Assembly: GCA_015680685.1 (NCBI GenBank)
Contig: MNCI01023302.1
Span: 587,989-651,988, forward strand
DNA length: 64,000 nt
Reading direction: 5' to 3'
From: Gnetum montanum
Lineage: Eukaryota > Streptophyta > Gnetopsida > Gnetales > Gnetaceae
Made by a program: the position numbers and the translations under genes. Of the stretch, positions 1 through 10,441 are shown piece by piece. Numbering within the stretch: position 1 is the first letter of the stretch; each line of letters opens with the position of its first letter. Under the pieces are notes generated by a model. The model was not told where the DNA came from. It searched no databases and saw only the letters and a program-made list of their open reading frames with translations.

Positions 1-1190
1 TTAGAAAGGGGGATGAATAAGTTCCCAAAATTAAAACTTTATGAATCAAAGCACACACATAAAATTATCATGGTCTCCCAACATGGGTAGTCCACACTTA
101 GAGGTTAGATCACAAGCATACCTCCAAACTTTATTACTCTCAAACATGATTTGAAGGATTCACACCTTGTAAAATCTTCAAGCCCTACTTTGGAGTGTTA
201 TGTCACAACACCAACCACTCAATCCCACAAGGTCCCATCAGGCTTGGAATGTGGTTTCTAGGCTTCCCCAACCTTTACAATCTTAAGCTCTGCTCTAGAG
301 TGTTGTGTCGTAACACCAATCACTTAATCCTATAGGATCCTGACAAGCTCAAGAAAGATGCCTTAGTGCAAGAAGAACATCAACCTCATAGGACAGCAAG
401 AAAGAACAATTATAAGGGATAGATGAAACTTAGTTTGCTAATCCTTGCACTTTAAGGTACAACACACTTTACAATGAACAAAAGATGATACAATGAAGAG
501 CAAAAGTGACTACAACATAGACAAATGATTAGACAATGATTGTACACAAGCCTTGCATATTTCCAAATGCATATGATGTCTTCTTATAACTTTCATGTTT
601 TCGAATCCATCTTGAAACTCATGCAATAGCTAGACAACAATTACTAATATTCATGAAAGACATCTTCTTCATGCCTAACATGTCTTTCTATATTTGCCTT
701 ATATTCTAGGAAGGCATCTTGGTTTGGGAAATACATCTTTCTAAAAACTCCATTATGGGAAGATGTCTTTGTCTAATGGAAGAAATCTTTCTAAAATTGG
801 CCTGCATTCTATAAAGATGTCTTTGCTTTATGGAATATGCCTTTGGCTGAGGAAAGACGTCAATTTTTTCTTAAAGATGTCTTTGCTTGTGCATCCTCCA
901 ATTTAGCCAAGACATCTACTATTTCTTAGAGACATCTTTCTTCAACCTTTCTTTGCATGATAAATTCATCATTCCTTTTCCATAGCCTTGATCTTTCACA
1001 TGCTTTATTGATGAAAACTCTACTTGTCCATGTTCTTTGAATTCTTTTCTTTTAAGCTTGCCTTTTGTGGATGAATCCTTGAGATCGTGCGGTTGACTTT
1101 CTCCTTTTGATTACACTAGTGTGTTCATTGTCATCTCATCTTGGTCCTACAACAACAACCACATACACATCCTTTGTCTCCATTTTACTT
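1..1190. repeat. Unassigned repeat-like sequence left of element A
   Basis: No coding region is recognisable. From about 640 to 960 a short motif recurs in both orientations, AAGATGTCTTTG and AGACATCTTTCT, every 40-70 bases among words such as TTTATGG and TTCTAAAA. The sequence ends abruptly where the reverse transcriptase homology of element A begins (about 1190-1220). That suggests it is part of an older insertion into A, or the LTR or internal part of an unrelated element reaching in from the left. No terminus or duplication could be assigned inside the window. Confidence 0.35.
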
Positions 1191-1204
1191 AACATTTTGA
1201 CACA

Positions 1205-1739
1205 CCAAAAGGTCTATAACATGGATTGATTTTCAACTATTAAATATGATAGCTTTTGAGGATCACTCTCCATTGTCATTTGTTAATCAAATCTTGGACA
1301 CTATACCAAGGCATTAGTACTATATTTTTCTAGATAGATATAGTGGATATAATCATATTTAAATAATAGTAGAAGATTAAGAAATGATTATGTTTGCCAA
1401 TGCATGGGGAATGTTCACTTACAGACGAATGTCATTTAGTCTTTATAATGAACCTCCCATATTCTAATGACTTGTTCTTAGTATTTTTCAAAAGTAGATT
1501 GATAATGGGATCAAAGTGTTTATGGATGATTTTTCTACATATGGATCTAACTTTGAATAGGGATTGAAGCATTTAGAGTAAGTATTGAAAAGATGTGAAA
1601 AATAATTTAAATCTCAATTGACAAAAGAGCCATTTAATGATTCAAAAGTGTATAGTTCTAAGGAATAATGTTTCATAAAGAAAAATTGGTGTAGACCCCA
1701 ATAAAATCAAAGTCATCTAGGGCATATCTTAGACACCAC
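1205..1739 (+). pseudogene. Element A, reverse transcriptase (5' piece), Athila-like Ty3/gypsy
   Basis: A decayed gypsy reverse transcriptase reads in the + direction with stops and frameshifts. Recognisable blocks, in order: WIDFQLLN near 1213 (family pattern C-V/I-D-F-x-P-L-N), DHSPLSFVNQILDT near 1255, LDRYSGYN near 1330, a FTYRRMSFSLYN block near 1410, and an intact catalytic FMDD at 1519-1530. VDPNKIKV near 1690 is the start of the connection region. The block order and the YRRM signature match the Athila-like non-chromovirus branch. Fingers and gag lie outside the window or were lost at the left boundary. The gene is cut at 1739 by a solo LTR and resumes at 2689. It encodes no functional protein now. 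Confidence 0.85.
1735..1739. repeat. Target-site duplication ACCAC, left copy
   Basis: ACCAC at 1735-1739 is repeated exactly at 2689-2693, directly outside the TG...CA ends of the solo LTR. Five bases is the normal Ty3/gypsy duplication size. Confidence 0.9.
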
Positions 1740-2688
1740 TGATGAGTCACATTAAGTTGGCTGCATTGATGAGGCCTCATTTATGCAACCTTATCGACTA
1801 GGCCTCATTGATGAGGCCTAGTTGATTCATCTTACCATGCATTAACAAGGCTCCATCGATGCAATGTTGGTTTTCTTGATTTTTGGCTATACATACACAC
1901 TTGAAACTGCATTTATGGCATAAGTAGATTGTAGTTACAACAAAGCTCTTGCATTTTTTCCATTCAAAAGTTAGAATTTCCCCCCCAAGTGCCCATAGTA
2001 GAAGCCATTGAGTGTATAGTTCTTTATTTGATCATTGTTTTACCTAAGCATAACAGTGTGTGCGGAAATAAAGATAAAATTTTTGATAAACCTTGTAGCA
2101 CTTTGGATAGATTAGCTACTTTATTTATGCATTTCCTATTTGCAATTATTTATTAATTTTTTTCAATTAGTTATTAAATATTTTTCAATTATCACATTAA
2201 TGAGGTAATTAAGCAAGATAGATTACACACATAAGTATGACCACTTCAAGCGTAACACGTATTTTCTTGGTAATCCTAGCAGCGTTATTGATTGGTATGC
2301 CCAGTAGCGTAGTGTTTGGTTGCCTAGCAACAGATACGTGGATTCAAGACATGTATAGAAAGTGGAAATAGATACTTATGTTATAATTAGTTAAATCATT
2401 AGTTAATTAGTTAATTTAGATTAGTTAATCAAATTCCTTTTTATCTACATTTCAAGCACCCAACTATAAAACATAAAAGTGATAAAAATCGAATGCCTCA
2501 GTTACACCTAACCATACCAACGAATGTCACAAGTGTAATTGGAAAAACAACGATTGACCTTAAGGCTAGATTCACTTCCAAAAGGGCTAGTGCACTAGAA
2601 ATGATAAAGTTAATGGAATTCAACCAAATCTCACATGAAAGCTTTGTGATTTGTATCATTGGGCATAGGGGTACCTCGCTACTCATCA
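1740..2688 (+). mobile_element. Solo LTR of the TGATGA family
   Basis: This 949-base LTR starts TGATGAGTCAC and ends CTCGCTACTCATCA, and is flanked by exact ACCAC duplications. It is related to the LTRs of C, F, B and E: it has the same run around GGAAATAAAGAT...GATAAACCTTG and the same end GGGGTACCTCGCYACTCATCA. Its U3 carries palindromic GATGAGGCCTCAT units (about 1765-1860). The internal region and second LTR are absent, the usual result of unequal recombination between LTRs. It splits the reverse transcriptase of A, and the reading frame homology continues directly across the two sides. The small open frames inside it (for example 2493-2711) are incidental. Confidence 0.92.
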
Positions 2689-3310
2689 ACCACAAACTAT
2701 TAAATATGTGAGATCTTTTTTTGGACATACTAGGTATTATATAAGGTTTATTAAAAATTTATAAAAAAACTGTAAAACCACTTGTGAAATTTACTAAGAA
2801 AGATGTTTCGTTCATCTAGTTGAAAGAGAGTAAAAAGGCCTTTGAAAGCTTAAAATTGAAGATTATAGAGAATCCAATCTTAAGGGTTCTAGACTAGTTA
2901 AAACCTATTTTACATTATGATGGATGCTTCAAATTATGCATTAGGTGCTATACTTACATAGTTAGATGATCCAAAGTTACCATATTACATTCATTGTATA
3001 AGTCACAGTGTTATAGAAGCACAACTTAATTACACTACTATAATTAGAGTTGATGGTTGTGATATGTGCACTAGAAAATTTTTAACATTACGTGCTAGAA
3101 TATCCTATGTACATCCACACTAATCACAACATAATACTATTGTAATGAATAAGCTAGTAGTTAGTCCAAAAGTTATCAAATGGCTCATGATCTTACAAGA
3201 GTTTGACATTCCAATGATTGATAGAAAAGGAACTAAGAATGTAGTTGTGGATCATTTTCCAATAATAAGATGGAAGATAGAAGAAAATGTAAAACCTTTG
3301 TTAGAATAGT
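2689..3310 (+). pseudogene. Element A, reverse transcriptase connection and RNase H
   Basis: This continues A after the solo LTR. The pattern RSFFGHTRYYIRFI near 2710 matches the conserved R-S-F-L-G-H-x-x-Y-Y-R-R-F-I block that follows gypsy reverse transcriptases. Near 2920 MDASNYALGAIL is the first block of the retroelement RNase H. Next come AQLNYT near 3025, a decayed ALE-F-HYVLEYP block near 3070, and the region before integrase near 3230. Several stops arise from CAG or TGG codons changed to TAG. It is non-functional and serves as a good marker for the lineage of A. Confidence 0.82.
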
Positions 3311-3469
3311 TTCTTAATGAATTACTATTTACTAAATCAATAAAAATTGTAGATTTGAATGTAGCAAAATTCTAGCTAGTAGATTACCTTACCTATTTGA
3401 CCAGTCAAGAAATCCCTACTAAATGACATAATAGGAAGAAGAAGTAATTTCTTCATCAATAAAAACACT

Positions 3470-4560
3470 TCATTGAAATAAACAATAATCTTTACCAAAT
3501 TTGTGATGATATACTCATCAAATAATATGTGCTAGAGCAAAGTCAATAAAGAATTTTGTATGTCACACATGAATAACTATGTAGAGGCCATTATGTAAGA
3601 TGATGAACAATCATCAAAATGATCATAACTAGATATTTTTGACCTATCATATTTAGGTACACATATCAATTCACTCAATCTTGTGCATGAAGTCAGTGTA
3701 ATAGGAAAATAATAGCTAGACATGAAGGCCTATAATAATGGATACAACTATTGGAATCATTTGTCATATGGAGAATTGATTTTATAGGATCCATCACTCC
3801 AATTTCAAATGGACAATCATACATAATATTCATTATTGATTACTATACAAAATTTTCATAAGCTACTATGATTAAAGATTGAACATTAGCAATAACAACT
3901 AAATTCTTTAAACAAAATGTGGTAAATAGATTTGGAGCACCTGGGATGCTAATCTTAGATAATGGAATGCATTTCATGGGATCTACATTCAAGAAACTTA
4001 TGTAACATGTTGGGTTAATCATAAATTAATAACATTATATCATCCTCAAGCCAATGGACAAGTAGAAGTAACTAATAGAGAAGTAACACCAATTTTAACT
4101 AGAATAGTTAGTCAATATAGGAAATACATGAAAAATAAACTAAATGATACTCTTTGGACATATCAATCAACTTTAAAAAATTCATATATGATACTCTCCA
4201 TATAAATAAGTACATGATAATCTACCTTCTCTACCAATCCAAGCTAAGAATTGTACCCTAGCTACCATCTATTCTTTAGACATAGACATCAATTTTTTTC
4301 AAAATGAACATTTAATAAATCTAAACTTATTATTAAAAAATTATATATTTTCTCTAATTTTTAATAAGATCCATTAGACATATTAAATGTATACAAGACA
4401 TCAAGATTAAACATGTTACTATCAAGGCAAGTGATAGAGTTCTATAATACAATCCCAACCATGTTATCAAATGTAATGAAATTTCAAACATTATGAGAAT
4501 GACCTTATATTACTTATGATACTTATCACTCTAGTGTTATGCACATCTGTCACCCTAATA
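3470..4560 (+). pseudogene. Element A, integrase
   Basis: A decayed gypsy integrase. Near 3570 the LCRGHY block is the N-terminal zinc-binding region (family pattern H...H...C..C), followed by SQCNRKIIARH near 3690. The core is visible as IDFIGSITPISNG near 3775, IIDYYTKFS near 3835, RFGAPGMLILDN near 3930 with the second catalytic aspartate kept, and LKPMDK near 4040. The protein ends around 4310 with DIDINFFQNEHL. Frames shift several times. What follows to 4560 looks like the C-terminal tail. Confidence 0.8.
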
Positions 4561-6200
4561 TCCAAAAAAAATCTTATTTTGGTAATATTTAATACATTAA
4601 ATTAATTCAAACTTTCCAACAACTTACAGATCCTACCATAGCATTCACTAGATATAAACACCACTCAATCTTCCATGTATCCTCCTCCAACCTTAGTCAT
4701 GGAGGATTATCATAGTTTAACTAATTCTTATGAACACACTTTAGTTTTCATTTTTTCATTTTTCAATTTCTTGACATTCTAATTAATTCTTATTAAATTT
4801 TCAATTCTATGATATTTTTTTATTTTTAATATCTCTTCAATTATTTAATGCTATTATATTCTTCATATGTTTTCTTATTCCTTTATGTCTTTTATTAATT
4901 TTTTATACTTTTATATTTTTTGTGCATTTTAATCTACAACTTGTATATACCTTTGATATTTCATTAATAAAACCATCAATAATAAGAAATATGTTGTCTA
5001 CATAGAAATAATGTCACCTTATGTTATTGAATTATCAAAGAACTAATTATATATCCAAGTGAGACAACATCATCCATTTCCCCCATTTATAGAAATAAGA
5101 GGTTTTGGCCATGGGCTTGATGTAATTCTCATTACTTCAACTTAAAATTAACTAATGGTATTTATTCCTTGATGAAATGAAGAAGAACCAAGATGATAGG
5201 AAAATGGTGTGACATCAAGGAAAATTATTAATTATTTAGACCTTTTTTATGATTCCTAGTCCTTCATGTGGTCATATCATTATTCACATCTTTATTAACA
5301 TGAAAGCATGTTATTAAAATAATAGTTTTTTCTTTATTATGACACTGAAAAAAAAGACATCTTGCCTAGGCCGGAGATAGTTTTACGGTAGCATTAATAT
5401 AATACTTAATTAATATACATTATAAAATTCTTGGGGTACCACTGAAAAACCATGTTACCCATGCTTGAATATAGGCTATATCCATGAATCTCATGGTTTG
5501 TTAAACTATTTTTATCATATGACTAGAAAGACATGTTAGCCATGCCTAAAGGTACACTATTGATGGGATTAGCATTGGCTATGGGGATAGAAAGGTATAA
5601 TGATTTCTTTAATCATATCTAAAATAGATATTTATTATGAATATGCTAAGATACCTCATGTCCTATTTTTTTTAGTTCATTATTTCATCATTCCACCTTA
5701 TTGGTACATATATAATTACAATTTGATTATCCTTTATAGCATAGTATTATTTTCTTGCTAAGGAATTCTTAAATATATATTGGAAGATAGACATGATTCA
5801 CATTTAATTTCTTGAATGCCTACAAACATTTGTAGTACTAGTTATACAAGGGCATTAGGGATAGGAGACTTCTTTAAAAAGGACCTAATTATATAACTCT
5901 TGTATCTCATATTTGGAAATCATTGCCACATCATCTTGATCATTCCTAGTAGCTATCTTAGCCCTTTCCTCATTTCTAAAAACTTACATCATTTGATATG
6001 TTTGAGCATTCTTATCGATGACAATTATTGTTCTTATATACTTCATATTTCCCAAGAATATTATTTTTTATTATTTTTCACCATTTATGAATAATTAAAT
6101 TATCCATGAGCATAATTATTTGGTCAAAAACCCTCTATACAAGCATTAGAATCCTTCATGCATTCAAATTTTTTATTATTTTTCCAAAAATCAAGTGAAA
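4560..6200 (+). repeat. Element A, region between integrase and ORF3
   Basis: AT-rich and non-coding as far as can be seen. Its second half is homologous, in inverted orientation, to 53100-54300 in element B: for example, the block around CCTCATGTCC and CAAGGGCATTA at 5640-5870 has a clear partner at 53400-53650. Short motifs of the type CATGTTACCCATGC and AGACATGTTAGCCATGCC occur at about 5440-5560 and recur in B and C. The region leads to the promoter-like module at 6205-6275. The open frames at 5900-6094 and 6158-6349 show no protein features and are probably chance. Confidence 0.6.
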
Positions 6201-6204
6201 ATTT

Positions 6205-6275
6205 TGAATTTTTAAAAGGTGATATCATAGATATGATATCACATCTACAATATTGTACATCCAATTTACCTAATA
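6205..6275 (+). promoter_or_regulatory. U3-like internal promoter module of element A
   Basis: The tract holds GTGATATCATAGATATGATATCAC, read here as two overlapping GATATC palindromes, followed by TCTACAATATTGTACATCC. It matches a segment in B (about 53015-53090, - strand) and the U3 part of the LTRs of B, where ATCTATGATATC is shared. In A it lies between integrase and ORF3, the same place as in B and C. A promoter role for ORF3 is inferred. Confidence 0.45.
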
Positions 6276-6332
6276 TAAATTCCTATAGATATAATGTGAC
6301 TATTACAAAATTTTCATTATTTTCTTCCACAT

Positions 6333-7197
6333 TGATGAGTAGTGAGTAGACCCTACATTCAACCATACAAATCACTAAGTGTTCATGTGTGATTCGATCA
6401 AATTCTGTGTACTTATAGCCTTCTAAGTACATTAGTATCTAGGAAGTGAAACTAATTGTTGCAATCATTGTCTTCACAATTACACTTACGAAATGCAAAG
6501 GTATGGTTAAGTGTAATTGAGGCATATGATTTTTGTCATTTTCTTTGTTTTATGTTCTAAGTCACCTAAGAATAAAGAATGATGAATCAAGTAATTTAAT
6601 TTCTAATTTAATCTAACTAGCTAACATTTAACTAATCCTAACATAAGCATATGTTCCCACTTGTTGTACATATCCTAAACATGTTTAATGCTACAGGTTA
6701 CCAAATGTTAAGTGTTACTAAGATTACCTAGTGCCAAGCGTATGCTAAAAGTGGTCATACTTATGTGCTTAAGTTAATTACTATTTAATCTAGCTCAATT
6801 AACTACTTAATTACTTAGATCATTAAGAAAAATTTATTAAAATATTAAATACATAAAGGAAATAATTAATCTATTTCAAAGTGCTGCAAGGTTTATCAGA
6901 GTCTTTATTACTACACACACTGCAGTGCTCAAGTACAATAGTGCTTAAATAAAGGTCCATACATTCTTTGATTCCTACTATGAGCACTTAGAAAAATATT
7001 CTAACTTTTGGGAAGAAAAATAGTTAGATCTTTACTATAACTTATGAAGGAAATGCCATAAATGTGGCTAGTGAGGACATATTTATAGGAAAAATAAGGA
7101 GCCCCATTGACAAGTACACATCAACAGGTCAAACCCTACATCAACAAGATCACATCAATGAGATCCCATTGATGTAGCCAACCACGATGCTTCATCA
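6333..7197 (-). mobile_element. Element C, 3' LTR
   Basis: An 865-base LTR in - orientation. It pairs with 36259-37167; shared stretches include AGTAGACCCTA, CCTTCTAAGT and the block at 6470-6560 against 36400-36490. A TATAAATA box reads on the - strand at 7087-7080. Its U3 (about 7100-7197) holds ATCAATGAGATCCCATTGATG, a near-palindrome found again inside the element at 9405-9420. Confidence 0.9.
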
Positions 7198-7260
7198 TAC
7201 CCCCATAAGTAAATGAAAACTCATCCTTGAGTTCTTTATAAAATTTTGGAAGTTATGGGA
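7198..7260 (-). other. Element C polypurine tract and conserved upstream block
   Basis: On the - strand ATGGGGGTA directly precedes the 3' LTR start TGATGAAG. About 20 bases upstream is ACTCAAGGATGAGTTTTCA. The same block precedes the 3' LTRs of B (49436-49480), E (48090-48128) and F (63760-63800), so it is a fixed part of the family's plus-strand priming region. Confidence 0.8.
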
Positions 7261-7440
7261 TTATTGACACATACAAAAAAATACACAAAATACACAAAAA
7301 AAACTAAGTGCCCAAAGTGTATGATTTTACATTTATTACAAAATTTTGGGTGTTCATAATAATAAAATTGAACACTAGGACAAAACTGACAAGCACAATT
7401 CCTCTAACAGCATGTAGATGTTGGAGAAGATCAAAAAATC

Positions 7441-8934
7441 CTAAGTGGTAGAGATTCCTAAGGCTCCAAAGGACCTTTTCCTACTTTAGGCGCATGCAAT
7501 GGTTGAGGTAGTTGTAGTTGTCCTACAGTAGCTAAAACTTCTTGTGAAAGATGAAAAGTATCCAATAGTGCCTTCATCTTCTTTTCCATTCCCTTGGGAT
7601 CATTCATGGTCCACATAGTATATTGGATGTGGGCCAGAGTGGGAACATCCTAGGGATAGATCATTATCAGGAACAACTTCTTAACATTGATAAACTAGGC
7701 AACAAAAAGTTTGTGTTCAACATCGAATGCCTTAAGAGCATACTACAACTCTTTGTAGTCATTCATCCTTTTGGCTAGGTTCTTAACAGTTGATCTCTAA
7801 TTGGTGAATTATTCCCTAAGAACCTCAAGTTCAGCATTAGCAATCTCAAGTTGTTGCTTGGTCTCCTTAAGGATTTTGAACTCTACCTCATACAGCAAGT
7901 ACAAGATGGTCATTTGCCTCTCCAAATTAGAACACGATTGTCCAATAGTAATCATCGCCAGATATGATGATTACTACTCCTCTTCTTGGAAGATCTTGGT
8001 AGCCATATTGTCCTTCATTATGTCCATCTAGGAAGCAAACAGAGCATGTCAAACAATGTCATTTGTGTAGTGTCTTATGCCTCCCCTCTTGCATAATTTT
8101 TGGATGAGACATGGAAAGGGAAGTGCCTTCCTTCCATGTTCATTTTTTGTAAATCGCTTCTTTATCTCAAAATAGATCAATTGTGGAAGGTTTACTGGGA
8201 ATTAACCACTTAGAGCAGCCATGAACAAAGAAGGTTGTGATCTTGCTTGGCCTCACCATTGGATTGATGTGAAAGGTTGCAATTTTGAAATATGCACATT
8301 CTACTATGGTGATTGCATCAAAAACCTTACAATTGACTCTAGAACACTACTACATCCATTCCTTCTTGAAGCTGGGATCTACTTACATAGGGATTTTAGC
8401 AATATTTACCTTGATTTTTTGTAACCCAAACACTTCTACAATGTATTTAACTAAGTAGGACACTAAGATGTCCTTAATTTTGACTGTTGAACTAGCCTAC
8501 CAATTATTCTAGAACAAGTATGTCTCCCCCATGTACCACTCCCCACTGGAAGTGATTGTGGGCCACATGGGAGAGTTCTATAATTGAGTCTTAACTTCTA
8601 GAGGTGTGAACTCCAAGAAAGGTCCAAATTTCAATTGTTGAAGTATAGATTTCTTGAACTCCTTGTTTGTGATCTACCTAACGCAAGCTTTTGTTAATTT
8701 CACCTCAAGGTTTGGTCTAGGTTTAGATGTCTCATCTCGATGAGACTATTCTATTGCAACAACTTATTTGGAAATCTATTAGATATATTCCACTTTGGCC
8801 TCCACCTAAAGAGGCCCCATGGCATGGGTCTCTACTTGTTCATGGGGCTATTCTTGGCTCCTTCCCATTTTTGGCCATTTGTCCCTTGGCTGGGATGGTC
8901 CTCCTTCCTACATGTGTTTTCCCTTAGGTTCCAT
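7441..8934 (-). pseudogene. Element C, ORF3 (env position, unknown function)
   Basis: A decayed frame on the - strand begins ATG at 8934, immediately after a splice-acceptor-like AATCGTAG. Early residues include GGPSQP (shared with A), then KFGPFLEF at 8631-8608, about 100 codons from the start. At the same distance A has KFGPFIEF and B a diverged NFDPFMKF. Later it reads as a globular stretch around 8050-8400 and a polar, helix-prone part at 7560-8000. Athila elements are known to carry an extra ORF between integrase and the 3' LTR; nothing here shows a signal peptide or membrane helix clearly enough to call an envelope. It has many stops. Function unknown. Confidence 0.55.
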
Positions 8935-9234
8935 CTACGATTACAACATAACCAAGGATTAGCATTCAATGTATAACTTATAACATTTAAGTAACTTTCT
9001 CATTAAGTAGTTACACTTTTGGCTAAGTTTAGACCATGGTAGATTGATTAATTTATTATTATTTTATTAATTTTTAACTTATAATGTTACCCAAGCTTGT
9101 TGAAAAGGTTTAACTCTTATAATTTGATGTTTCAATGTTGGCTTCTTTGTTAAACCTTTGTGGGAGTTAGAACTTTTCTAAAACAAATTTCATCAAAAAC
9201 TTAAGGTTTATGGCCCCCATGATAAAGAGCTTAC
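8935..9234 (-). other. Candidate intron in the ORF3 leader of element C
   Basis: On the - strand a donor CTGGAG|GTAAGC at 9235/9234 and an acceptor GTAATCGTAG|ATGG ending at 8935 frame 300 AT-rich bases without coding features. The first codon of ORF3 follows the acceptor directly. The acceptor-plus-ATG arrangement recurs in A (ending 61951) and B (ending 52422). No transcript evidence is available here. Confidence 0.45.
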
Positions 9235-9339
9235 CTCCAGTAGCTACAAGGTTGAAGAATGGAGTAAATTGGAAAAATATTTAGGAAGATATGGCTCTTG
9301 GAAGGTTCTCGACTGTGAAAAATTCAAAAGCTCCTCCCT

Positions 9340-9480
9340 TGTTTATGAGAAAATGTAAAAAATGCTAAGTGTTTCTATCTATTTATAAGTAGGTGGACCC
9401 TTGCATCAACGAGATCCCATATACAAGGTCCCATTTACATATGGGCTCTGTTAATATATACCCATCTACAAAGTCGATGC
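9340..9480 (-). promoter_or_regulatory. Internal U3-like promoter of element C upstream of ORF3
   Basis: On the - strand GGGATCTCGTTGATG (about 9419-9405) is followed by TATAAATA at 9387-9380. In the LTR the same pair occurs as GGGATCTCATTGATG and TATAAATA (7087-7080). The TATA box sits about 150 bases before the candidate splice donor at 9234, giving a plausible short leader exon. The role is inferred from position and motif identity. Confidence 0.5.
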
Positions 9481-10441
9481 CCAAAATTTCCACATTAAAT
9501 ATCTTTAAAAATATGAGTTTTCTTTTGAAATTGGTGTCTATACAGAGCCAAAAAAGTCATGAAAATGATGGAATACTTTAAGATGGCTCATGAATGCTCA
9601 AATTTTGAAAAATTGGATAATTAAATTGATTAGAGTAGATGCCTTAAGAAGTGCATAGTTGGATGCATCGATAGGACGCAACAAAGATTTTATTATGGAA
9701 ATGCCCAAGGATAAGAACTTCACTAGGCCAACCAAGAGATATGCAAGTGGGTCCTCTCCATAGTAAGCACATGTCCTTTTTTCCCTTGCATAAAATTAAC
9801 TAAGAAGTATGTGGGCCCCACAATTACTTAATGATTATGAAAAGTTAAGGATCAAATCCAAAAGAATCTATCTAAGAATTTCAACACATTAAACTAAGAT
9901 ATTAAACAAAAACATGAAAATCGACAGTGAGGTGAGTTATGGAAAACATTGAGGGATGAGAGAGGAAGTGGAATGGAGTTTCGAATCATGGTCACATGAA
10001 TTCCTTTGTGGATTTTATGGTTAAATAACTTAATAGAGTCCATCCTTAGTCCAAATTAAAACCAACCACTTTCAGTGACTTCGCATCATCACTCTAGGAC
10101 CAGACCACCCCCTCAAGACACAAGAATGCTCCTATAAATCAATCATAATTCCTTATTTGAAAAGAAAAGGGAAGCAGAAAGTGAGAAAGGACCTTAGTTA
10201 GAGGGTACCTTCCAGCATAGGTAACATGTCTTTCGAGTCCCATAACTAGTGCTTATAGCTCGTTATTTTGTCTAAGGGATGTGCTTTGAATTCCCATCAT
10301 TTTATTTTATCTTCTTCTTTTTTAAATTTTATGTTTTAAAGGATTTTTTGGATGGCAACCACACTATGCAAATACTTATTTAACTTATTGTTATTAGTCA
10401 ATGTCAAATAGTAAGAAATCCATGAAAACACTCATGCACTT
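9480..10441 (-). repeat. Element C, post-integrase non-coding region (left of D)
   Basis: No convincing frame. It contains GGTACCTTCCAGCATAGG with TAACATGTCTTTCGAG at about 10205-10240, a motif repeated in B (53890, 53965, 54065). The sequence is interrupted at 10441 by D and resumes at 29455. Confidence 0.55.

Noticed and set aside
2493-2728. Overlapping open frames of 72 and 76 codons on both strands
   Set aside because: They lie inside the solo LTR, near its 3' end, and have no protein features.
7441-8934. Calling ORF3 an envelope gene
   Set aside because: No readable signal peptide, cleavage site or transmembrane helix in any of the three copies; only the position matches.
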